Under the pieces are notes generated by a model, which worked only from the letters and a program-made list of their open reading frames with translations, ran no database searches and was not told the DNA's origin. A stretch of DNA of 10,479 nucleotides from an uncultured Erysipelotrichaceae bacterium (GTDB taxonomy: Bacteria > Bacillota_I > Bacilli_A > RF39 > UBA660), in the NCBI GenBank assembly GCA_902766135.1, contig CACXCK010000066.1:1-10479 (forward strand). Reading direction: 5' to 3'. Each line of letters starts with the position of its first letter. Positions within the stretch are counted from its first letter, which is position 1. This document shows, piece by piece, positions 1 to 5,016 of this stretch. A program made the position numbers and the translations under genes.

Positions 1-1
1 A

Positions 2-1093
2 GTTTTATCTATTGTTATGGGAAGTGTTTATGAAGTAGATAATTTCTTTTTGGGAAGGGAGACTTTCAAGAATAATTATTTTACGTTTGTTATTAAGTCA
101 GGAAGTATTGATACTCAGGATGTTTATCAAGAGGTGTTAGATAAGGTAAATGTAAGTGATGAAGATAAAGTAAAACTATTGGATTATATTTCTGCTACAT
201 TACCTGGGGTTGATGATTATGTGATGTACCGCGATAAGTTAGTTAAGGAGATATCTTTTAATAAGAAAATACCAGTTTTAGAGAAAGAGAAAAGCATGGA
301 TGAGGTATTTGCGTCACTTAACGAGTTAGTAGGCCTTAAACGTGTTAAAACTGTGCTTCATGAGCTTGCTGATTTGAAAGAATTTCAGGAGAAAGCTAAT
401 TTAGGTAGTAGTGATGTTAATTTGCATATGGTTTTTTTAGGAAACCCTGGTACTGGTAAGACTACTGTAGCAAGACTTGTGGCTAATATTTTGTATAATT
501 TAAAATATTTGAGTCAGAATAAGTTAGTAGAAGTATCAATTAAGGATTTAGTTGCTGAATATGTAGGGCAAACTGCTCCTAAAACAATGAGTGTAATTGA
601 GAAATCTTTAGGTGGAGTGTTATTTATTGACGAAGCTTATAGTTTAGCTGTTAAGGGTGATAATTCTTACAATGCTGAAGCTATTGCAACACTTATTCAG
701 GCAATGGAAAATTACCGGAAAGATTTTGTTGTGATATTTGCGGGTTATACAAAAGAAATGCAAGATTTTTTAAATAGTAATTCTGGTATTAAATCTAGAA
801 TAGGCTATACTTTGGAGTTTGATGATTATACTGAGGATGAGCTAGTTGAAATATTTAAAGGAATGGTTAATAAAGCTGGATTTAAGGTTCAAGATGAGGC
901 AATAGAGTATTTAAGAACTATTATTAGAAAGTATCAACATTCTCCTAATTTTGGTAATGCGAGATTTATTAGAAACATATATGAGAAGAGTGTTATTAAG
1001 CATGCTTCTAATACGAAGGGTAAGAAACGGAAAGATATATTATCAACAATAACTAAAGATGATATTACTGTTGATAATTTGATATTGAAATAA
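2..1093 (+). CDS. CbbX/SpoVK-type AAA+ ATPase, 5' partial
   Basis: An AAA+ ATPase of the CbbX/SpoVK group, cytosolic remodelling ATPases that usually act as hexamers threading a client through the central pore. Numbered from the ATG at base 17: Walker A GNPGTGKT at 142-149, pore-loop-like EYVGQT at 181-186, Walker B VLFIDEAYSL at 201-210, sensor-1 region VIFAGYTKEM near 239, a likely arginine finger at R261 (SGIKSRIGY), and a sensor-2-like GNARFIRN in the C-terminal lid. Residues 1-100 are a charged, probably helical segment I cannot assign. The frame is open to the window edge and no ribosome binding site precedes base 17, so the gene probably starts upstream and that ATG is internal. The stop lies 13 bases before the DUF362 gene, suggesting one operon. 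The ATPase is certain; the client is unknown. CbbX itself is a Rubisco activase, which is not implied here. Confidence 0.9.
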   Translation, partial: VLSIVMGSVYEVDNFFLGRETFKNNYFTFVIKSGSIDTQDVYQEVLDKVNVSDEDKVKLLDYISATLPGVDDYVMYRDKLVKEISFNKKIPVLEKEKSMDEVFASLNELVGLKRVKTVLHELADLKEFQEKANLGSSDVNLHMVFLGNPGTGKTTVARLVANILYNLKYLSQNKLVEVSIKDLVAEYVGQTAPKTMSVIEKSLGGVLFIDEAYSLAVKGDNSYNAEAIATLIQAMENYRKDFVVIFAGYTKEMQDFLNSNSGIKSRIGYTLEFDDYTEDELVEIFKGMVNKAGFKVQDEAIEYLRTIIRKYQHSPNFGNARFIRNIYEKSVIKHASNTKGKKRKDILSTITKDDITVDNLILK

Positions 1094-1095
1094 TT

Positions 1096-1102
1096 AAGGA
1101 GG
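1096..1102 (+). promoter_or_regulatory. Strong ribosome binding site of the DUF362 gene
   Basis: AAGGAGG lies 4 bases before the ATG at 1107 and fixes that start. It sits in the 13-base gap after the ATPase stop codon, consistent with translation from a shared mRNA. Confidence 0.8.
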
Positions 1103-1106
1103 AAAT

Positions 1107-1985
1107 ATGGAAAAAGCAAAAGTTTATTTTACAAAAGATATTACACCTGAAGGATTAATTAAGGTGTATGAAGCATTAGGAGTATATTTGGAAGGAAATG
1201 TCGCTGTTAAACTACATAGTGGTGAAGATGGCAATCAAAATTATTTAAGACCAGATTTTATGAAGGATTTGGTTAGTAAGTTAAATGGAACCGTGGTTGA
1301 ATGTAATACAGCTTACGATGGACTTAGAACTAATAATGAAGATCATAAGCTCTTACTACATAAGCATGGCTGGGATAAATACTATAATGTGGATATTATG
1401 GATAGTGAAGGGGATATTACTTTAGATATTTCGGATGGTAATATAATAAGTAAGAATTATGTGGGTTCACATATTACTAATTATCAGTCAATGCTTGTAT
1501 TATCACATTTTAAAGGCCATCCAATGGGTGGATATGGTGGAGCGTTAAAGCAATTATCTATTGGTTGTGCTTCGAGAAAAGGTAAAGCTTATATTCACGC
1601 TGCTGGAACAACTGATGATGCTGATTATGTATGGAGTCATCTACCAAGTCAAAATGATTTTTTGGAGAGCATGGCGGATGCAGCTTCTTCAGTGGTTAGA
1701 TTGTTTGATGGAAGAATTGCGTATATTAATGTTATGAAAAATATGAGCGTTGATTGTGATTGCTGTGCAGATGCGGAAGATCCTTGTCTTAGAGATATAG
1801 GTATTCTTGCTTCGTTAGATCCTGTTGCGATTGATAGAGCATGTATTGATTTGGTTTTGGAAAGCGATGACCCTGGTAAGAAACATTTTATGGAAAGAGT
1901 AACTTCAAGAAATGGTGAACATACGATAGAAGCAGCAGAACAGTTAGGTATTGGAACAACTAATTATGAATTAATTAGCATTTAA
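1107..1985 (+). CDS. DUF362 domain-containing protein
   Basis: A 292-residue soluble protein of the DUF362 family, whose biochemical role is largely undefined; many members carry or neighbour 4Fe-4S ferredoxin domains. Family features visible: a basic/His segment KLHSGEDGNQNYLRPD at 35-50, HFKGHPMGGYGGALKQLSIGCASRKGK at about 134-160 (the glycine-rich 'GGA-K-L-G' signature), and a C-terminal DPVAIDRACIDLV at 238-250. No 2x(CxxCxxCxxxCP) ferredoxin insert is present. Instead there is a compact cysteine cluster, DCDCC...PC (C217, C219, C220, C227), that could bind a metal or Fe-S cluster; that is inference. No signal peptide or membrane segment. It lies between the AAA+ ATPase and an exporter gene on the same strand with small gaps. 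Family assignment is confident; function is not. Confidence 0.88.
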   Translation: MEKAKVYFTKDITPEGLIKVYEALGVYLEGNVAVKLHSGEDGNQNYLRPDFMKDLVSKLNGTVVECNTAYDGLRTNNEDHKLLLHKHGWDKYYNVDIMDSEGDITLDISDGNIISKNYVGSHITNYQSMLVLSHFKGHPMGGYGGALKQLSIGCASRKGKAYIHAAGTTDDADYVWSHLPSQNDFLESMADAASSVVRLFDGRIAYINVMKNMSVDCDCCADAEDPCLRDIGILASLDPVAIDRACIDLVLESDDPGKKHFMERVTSRNGEHTIEAAEQLGIGTTNYELISI

Positions 1986-2010
1986 TAGATAATTAGTATG
2001 AGGCTTTAGC

Positions 2011-2631
2011 GTGAAAAGGTATATTGATGGAATAAAGTTTGGAATGATTTTACAACTAATTATTGGTCCTATGTGCTTGCTTGTTTTTCACACTGCACAG
2101 AATAGAGGATTTATTAATACTATTCCCGTAATACTTGTTATAGCTTTTGTTGATGCTTTTTATATAACTATAGCGTCACTTGGAGTTAGTAAGATACTTA
2201 AGAATAGCAAATGGCTAGGTGTGATGAAAATAGTTGGTTCGATAGTACTAATTATTTTTGGCACGTCAACTATATTAAATGAATTTGGACTCAATTTAAT
2301 TCCTTCCTTGTCTATAGAAAGTGGCAGTAGTAGCTTGATTATGCAAACCTTATTATTAGCCCTTTCGAATCCTGTTACTATAGTTTTTTGGGGAAGTATA
2401 TTAACTACAAAAATAGTGAAAGAAAAATATAAAAGGAAAGAATTAGTATGTTTTTGCTTAGGACTTGTCAATGCGACTCTTTTGTTTCAATTATTTGTTG
2501 ATTTAATTGGAACAATAAGTCATGAGTTTTTGCCTTCATATTTGACAGTTTTACTTAATATTTTAGTTGGAATTTACTTAATTTATTTCGGCTTTAAAAA
2601 TTTTTTTGAAAAAAATCAAAAAAAGTATTGA
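2011..2631 (+). CDS. LysE/RhtB-family membrane exporter
   Basis: A 206-residue integral membrane protein of the LysE/RhtB superfamily, which exports amino acids or related small molecules. Seen: about six hydrophobic segments (roughly 8-28, 37-60, 70-90, 110-133, 145-168, 177-197), the N-terminal IGPMCLLVFHTAQNRGF (18-34) matching the family's GP...RG signature, an acidic residue in the second helix (D48), and the mid-protein SNPVTIVFW (119-127) matching the family's NP...W motif. The start is a GTG at 2011 with GAGG at 2000-2003; the ATG at 1998 hits a stop after two codons. The 25-base gap to the DUF362 gene suggests co-transcription. The substrate cannot be read from sequence; no lysine riboswitch precedes it. 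The TGA stop is embedded in the -35 box of the following RNA promoter. Confidence 0.85.
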   Translation: MKRYIDGIKFGMILQLIIGPMCLLVFHTAQNRGFINTIPVILVIAFVDAFYITIASLGVSKILKNSKWLGVMKIVGSIVLIIFGTSTILNEFGLNLIPSLSIESGSSSLIMQTLLLALSNPVTIVFWGSILTTKIVKEKYKRKELVCFCLGLVNATLLFQLFVDLIGTISHEFLPSYLTVLLNILVGIYLIYFGFKNFFEKNQKKY

Positions 2632-2656
2632 CTTCCAAAAAAATACATGGTATATT
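2628..2656 (+). promoter_or_regulatory. Promoter of the first tandem RNA
   Basis: TTGACT (2628-2633), a 17-base spacer, then TATATT (2651-2656) preceded by TGG. The predicted start is A2663, seven bases past the -10 box. The -35 box overlaps the TGA stop of the LysE-family gene (2629-2631), so the RNA unit is packed directly against the coding end. Confidence 0.8.
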
Positions 2657-2662
2657 GTAGAT

Positions 2663-3000
2663 ACTTAATAGAGAGTACAAGATGTAAAATATTATATTTA
2701 ATTATTTATTAGATTAATTCTAATTTAATAATTAAAATTTCTATAATTTATTTATAGGAAATTTAAATATTTATATATTTATAAATTTATTTTTATAAAA
2801 TATAAATTAATAATATTTTCATATATTTTATATATATGACACTTGTATGTTTATTGAATGCTTATTTAAAAATAAGTCTTATTATCTATTAAGTATATGA
2901 TCATATTGGGAAAGAAAACCCATAAATAAGCGACATTATTGTGACTCAAATAATTGTTGATTCAAACTAGAAATAGCGACTTGTCATCGTTATTTTTTTT
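2663..3000 (+). ncRNA. Structured RNA, copy 1 (long form)
   Basis: A predicted free-standing RNA of about 338 nt with its own promoter and terminator and no conserved reading frame. Helices seen by eye, in order: 5' CTTAATAGA (2664-2672) with TCTATTAAG (2885-2893), a 9-bp long-range pseudoknot; AAAATATTA (2686-2694) with TAATATTTT (2811-2819), enclosing a 116-nt AT-rich insert holding nested hairpins (2698-2706/2727-2735, 2709-2713/2719-2723, 2735-2746/2752-2764); hairpin 2819-2826/2832-2839; core-closing TTGAAT (2854-2859) with ATTCAA (2960-2965); hairpin 2861-2866/2871-2876; CTTATT (2878-2883) with AATAAG (2925-2930), enclosing hairpin 2895-2906 (loop GATC) and TGGG/CCCA 2907-2922 (loop AAAGAAAA); CGAC/GTTG arm 2931-2959 with loop GTGACTCA. 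Copy 2 preserves this order, with compensatory changes in the core. Not T-box, lysine riboswitch, tmRNA or RNase P by eye; raiA-like or 6S-type families are unchecked alternatives. Confidence 0.75.
2972..3000 (+). terminator. Intrinsic terminator of RNA copy 1
   Basis: AATAGCGA (2972-2979) pairs with TCGTTATT (2987-2994), 8 bp with one G-U, around the loop CTTGTCA, and runs into eight T residues. It matches the terminator of copy 2 at the same distance from the core, with compensatory changes in the stem. Confidence 0.85.
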
Positions 3001-3011
3001 GTATTTTTTTG

Positions 3012-3040
3012 TTGACAGTTGTCAAATTTTGTAGTATATT
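3012..3040 (+). promoter_or_regulatory. Promoter of the second tandem RNA
   Basis: A consensus TTGACA (3012-3017), a 17-base spacer, then TATATT (3035-3040). The predicted start is A3047, again seven bases downstream, so both RNAs would begin with the same 13 bases, ACTTAATAGAGAG. The TTGACA...TGTCAA bases at 3012-3024 also form a short palindrome, possibly incidental. Confidence 0.87.
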
Positions 3041-3046
3041 TAAATT

Positions 3047-3278
3047 ACTTAATAGAGAGAGTAATTAATATTATTGAATCTATGTATATTTATTTAGTAA
3101 TATTTCTCATCATATTTTATTATATGAAGATACTTATTGAATGCTTTTTATAAGTCTTATTTCTATTAAGGATATGGTCATGTGGAGAAAGAAAACTTCC
3201 ATAATAAGCGGCCCTACTCAGACTAAGGTAGTGTGCTGATTCAAACTAGAAATAACGTCTCGTCAACGTTATTTTTTT
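3047..3278 (+). ncRNA. Structured RNA, copy 2 (short form)
   Basis: A predicted free-standing RNA of about 232 nt, paralogous to copy 1. Helices: 5' CTTAATAGA (3048-3056) with TCTATTAAG (3162-3170); AATATTA (3067-3073) with TAATATT (3098-3104), enclosing only 24 nt against 116 in copy 1; hairpin TCATAT/ATATGA (3110-3127); core-closing TTGAAT (3137-3142) with ATTCAA (3239-3244); CTTATT (3156-3161) with AATAAG (3203-3208), enclosing a hairpin at 3172-3183 (loop GGTC) and a GGAG stem at 3184-3200 with the invariant loop AAAGAAAA (3188-3195); CGGC/GCTG arm (3209-3212/3235-3238) with inner CTAC/GTAG (3214-3217/3228-3231). Against copy 1 this arm changes CGAC/GTTG to CGGC/GCTG, and TTATT/AATAA to CTAC/GTAG, keeping pairing. 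The first core hairpin is weak here (3 bp). No reading frame is shared. Function unknown. Confidence 0.78.
3251..3278 (+). terminator. Intrinsic terminator of RNA copy 2
   Basis: AATAACGT (3251-3258) pairs perfectly with ACGTTATT (3266-3273) around the loop CTCGTCA and continues into a T run to 3278. The last stem pair is T-A here and A-T in copy 1, and the fifth is A-T here and G-T there. Both stems are therefore kept while their bases change. Confidence 0.88.
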
Positions 3279-3282
3279 ATTG

Positions 3283-3311
3283 TTTACAGTTAGTCTTTAA
3301 CTTGTTATAAT
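3283..3311 (+). promoter_or_regulatory. Promoter of the phosphatase-fold gene
   Basis: TTTACA (3283-3288), a 17-base spacer, then a consensus TATAAT (3306-3311). It begins right after the RNA copy 2 terminator. The downstream gene therefore need not be an attenuation target of the RNA, which supports the RNA being free-standing rather than a leader. Confidence 0.78.
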
Positions 3312-3358
3312 ATTCTTATAATATATGATTGTTTTCTATAGGATGGAGGGAGATTAGG

Positions 3359-3958
3359 ATGAAAATATTTTTTATTAGAAGTGCCGAGTCTGTAAATGAT
3401 GATCCAGACAGTATTAGAAAAAGTTATCCAGAATATAAGATATCTTTATCTGATTTAGGGGTAGAGCAGGCAAATAGATGTGGAAAGTTTTTGAAGGAAT
3501 TCTGTGAAAAGAATAATATTCCTTTAGATAAAGCTTTGTTTTATACTAGTCCTTTTGAACGGACTAGAGAAACAGCTGATATAATACATGATTATTTACA
3601 TATTCCGATATTAGAAGATATTGCTTTAGTGGAACAATTATTTTGCGGCGATGAAAAGTATAAAGATTTAAATACTTGGTATAAGCATTATAATTCTACT
3701 TCTATGTTTTATAGAGAAAGTAAATATGGAGAAAGTCCTTTTGAACTTGCAATGCGGACTAAAGTATTTATGAATTCTTTAAAAGGAAAGGTTGTTTTTA
3801 TAGTATCACATAATTATGTTATTCAAAGTTTATTATTGAATTATTTTCATTATAGTCCTGAATGGTTTAGAAAAATGGAAATGTTAAACAACTGTGAAGT
3901 TTTGTATTATGATTCGGAAATTGATAATAAAGAAAGAGTTATTTATGAGGGAGAATAA
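3359..3958 (+). CDS. Histidine-phosphatase fold protein lacking the catalytic histidine
   Basis: A 199-residue cytosolic protein of the histidine phosphatase (phosphoglycerate mutase-like) superfamily. Start chosen at ATG 3359 because GGAGG at 3345-3349 lies 9 bases upstream; a TTG at 3329 in frame lacks such a site. Family layout is clear: N-terminal beta strand MKIFFIR, LSDLGVEQANRCGKFL (30-45), FYTSPFERTRETADII (61-76), and VVFIVSHNYVIQSLLL (145-160). Active members open with RHGE, where His is phosphorylated during catalysis. Here the codons read R7-S8-A9-E10, so the nucleophile His is replaced by Ser, while the second His (H151) and arginines (R7, R68/R70) remain. This predicts a pseudoenzyme or phosphate-binding regulator; that is inference. 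Its stop codon lies inside a terminator hairpin. Fold assignment is confident; loss of phosphatase activity is likely. Confidence 0.88.
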   Translation: MKIFFIRSAESVNDDPDSIRKSYPEYKISLSDLGVEQANRCGKFLKEFCEKNNIPLDKALFYTSPFERTRETADIIHDYLHIPILEDIALVEQLFCGDEKYKDLNTWYKHYNSTSMFYRESKYGESPFELAMRTKVFMNSLKGKVVFIVSHNYVIQSLLLNYFHYSPEWFRKMEMLNNCEVLYYDSEIDNKERVIYEGE

Positions 3959-3968
3959 CTCTTTCTTT
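3929..3968 (+). terminator. Long hairpin spanning the stop codon, probable terminator
   Basis: AAAGAAAGAGTTATT (3929-3943) and AATAACTCTTTCTTT (3954-3968) form a perfect 15-bp stem with a 10-base loop. The TAA stop (3956-3958) lies in the 3' arm, so the last codons of the phosphatase-like gene form the 5' arm. The 3' arm is T-rich, but no pure T run follows, so termination efficiency is uncertain. Because the arms are A- and T-rich on opposite sides, it could also act on minus-strand transcripts. Confidence 0.65.
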
Positions 3969-3992
3969 GTTCCGTTGACGGTAGATAAAATG

Positions 3993-4021
3993 TTGACTAA
4001 ACATTTTAGTTTTAGTATAAT
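3993..4021 (+). promoter_or_regulatory. Promoter of the HTH-Fic gene
   Basis: TTGACT (3993-3998), a 17-base spacer, then TATAAT (4016-4021). Predicted transcription starts near 4028, giving a very short leader that begins at the ribosome binding site. A second TATAAT (4022-4027) follows directly but has no equally good -35 box. Confidence 0.75.
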
Positions 4022-4039
4022 TATAATGAGGTGAGTTGT

Positions 4040-4942
4040 ATGGAATACATGACTACTACAACAGCTGTAAATAAATGGGGGATTAGTGAAAGAAGAATAA
4101 GACAACTTTTGTCTAATGGAAGAATTGAAGGGGCAGTAAAAATTGGTAATACTTGGAATATACCTATTAATGCTACTAAGCCTGTTGACAAAAGAAGTGT
4201 TAAACTTGCTAAAGATTTCTCATTTAAAATTTCAAAAGGCTATTTTAATGAATTGGATGAATTATTATTACAATATAATAATAAAGTGTATAATTCTTCT
4301 AATACTTTGAAAGATATCAAAAATGAATATAATACTAATTTTATATATCAATGTAATAGTTTAGATGGTAGTTCGTTATCTTTAAAAGATACTAAAGTAG
4401 TTCTTTCTGGTATTACAGTTGGTAATAAGAGTATTAAAGAGCATTTGCAAGTTATTAATTTAGAAAGAACTTTAAAATATATTGATAAGTTGGTTAAAAG
4501 TAGTGAACCAATAACAGAAAATAATATTAAGAATTTACATCGTTTATTACTTTTGGGTATTGATTATGAATTTGCAGGACGTTATAGGGCAGATGACCCT
4601 AATTCTAAAAGAGTTAGCAATGTTTCTGAATTAATGGAAAAACTTGTTATTAGCTATGGTAATTGGGAGAAGTATCATCCTATTGTACAGGCTAGTTTGT
4701 TACATGGTGAGTTAGTTCGTAATCATCCTTTTTGTGATGGTAATGAAACTCTTTCAATATTGGTTATGAATTTGGCTTTAATGAGTCATGGATATTTACC
4801 TATAATGATTACTAAAGATAATAAATTAGAGTATTATAATAATTTAGCTAAGGCTCATTTAAATGGAGATTATACTAATTTTATTAAGTTTATAAATAAT
4901 TTAGAGATTGAGGCAATAAAAGAATGCTTAACTAAAATTTAA
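4040..4942 (+). CDS. HTH-Fic family protein with altered catalytic and inhibitory motifs
   Basis: A 300-residue protein with an N-terminal winged-helix/MerR-like DNA-binding segment (WGISERRIRQLLSNGRI, about 13-29) and a Fic domain (about 85-290). Fic enzymes usually transfer AMP from ATP to protein hydroxyls. Start chosen at ATG 4040 because GAGGTGA (4028-4034) lies 5 bases upstream; an in-frame GTG at 4031 is part of that site. The layout matches bacterial HTH-Fic proteins, including GRYRADDP (180-187). The core motif, normally HPFxDGNGRTxR, reads HPFCDGNETLSIL (229-241): His229, Asp233 and Asn235 are kept, but Gly-Arg becomes Glu-Thr and the final Arg becomes Leu. The inhibitory helix, normally S-x-IEGN, reads SLDGS (107-111). 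Both partners of the known Glu-Arg autoinhibition contact are thus changed, so classical AMP transfer is doubtful. Could be a regulator or a differently acting transferase. No companion antitoxin gene is seen. Confidence 0.88.
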   Translation: MEYMTTTTAVNKWGISERRIRQLLSNGRIEGAVKIGNTWNIPINATKPVDKRSVKLAKDFSFKISKGYFNELDELLLQYNNKVYNSSNTLKDIKNEYNTNFIYQCNSLDGSSLSLKDTKVVLSGITVGNKSIKEHLQVINLERTLKYIDKLVKSSEPITENNIKNLHRLLLLGIDYEFAGRYRADDPNSKRVSNVSELMEKLVISYGNWEKYHPIVQASLLHGELVRNHPFCDGNETLSILVMNLALMSHGYLPIMITKDNKLEYYNNLAKAHLNGDYTNFIKFINNLEIEAIKECLTKI

Positions 4943-5003
4943 AAATTGTAAACTGCTTGTAAATTTAATTGAATTATTGTTTTTATGGTGTTATCCTTAT
5001 TGT

Positions 5004-5009
5004 AGGAGG
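5004..5009 (+). promoter_or_regulatory. Ribosome binding site choosing the start at 5017
   Basis: AGGAGG ends 7 bases before ATG 5017 but only one base before ATG 5011, so 5017 is the likely start. No convincing promoter or terminator lies in the 74 bases after the Fic gene, so this gene may be read from the Fic promoter. Confidence 0.72.
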
Positions 5010-5016
5010 AATGCAG

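Noticed and set aside
934..1119. Minus-strand open frame over the end of the ATPase gene
   Set aside because: Antisense shadow of a well-supported coding region, with no ribosome binding site or recognisable protein. The minus-strand frames at 2160-2471 and 3884-4105 and the plus-strand frame at 7219-7482 were rejected for the same reason.
2241..2360. Lysine-specific function for the LysE-family exporter
   Set aside because: Family membership does not define the substrate, and no lysine riboswitch or biosynthesis gene is nearby.
2847..2900. 17-codon open frame starting with ATG in RNA copy 1
   Set aside because: No ribosome binding site, no matching frame in copy 2, and it crosses several conserved helices, so it is a chance frame within a structured RNA.
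2632..3328. Riboswitch or T-box leader for a downstream gene
   Set aside because: Each RNA ends in its own terminator and is followed by a new promoter. No T-box AGGGUGGNACCGCG sequence and no recognisable lysine, SAM, TPP or c-di-AMP riboswitch core.
2632..3328. CRISPR array or tracrRNA locus
   Set aside because: Only two long diverged copies with no short spaced repeats, and no cas gene in the window.
3329..3358. TTG start extending the phosphatase-like protein by ten residues
   Set aside because: The extension encodes the ribosome binding site of ATG 3359, and the fold's first strand begins at that Met.
4031..4039. GTG start for the Fic protein
   Set aside because: The GTG overlaps the GAGGTGAG ribosome binding site used by ATG 4040.
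4943..5003. Promoter for the 258-residue gene between it and the Fic gene
   Set aside because: Only weak AT-rich matches with no good -35/-10 pair at 16-18 base spacing.
4969..5016. TTG start, or ATG 5011, for the 258-residue protein
   Set aside because: AGGAGG at 5004-5009 is well spaced only for ATG 5017, and the extra N-terminal residues would be encoded by the leader.
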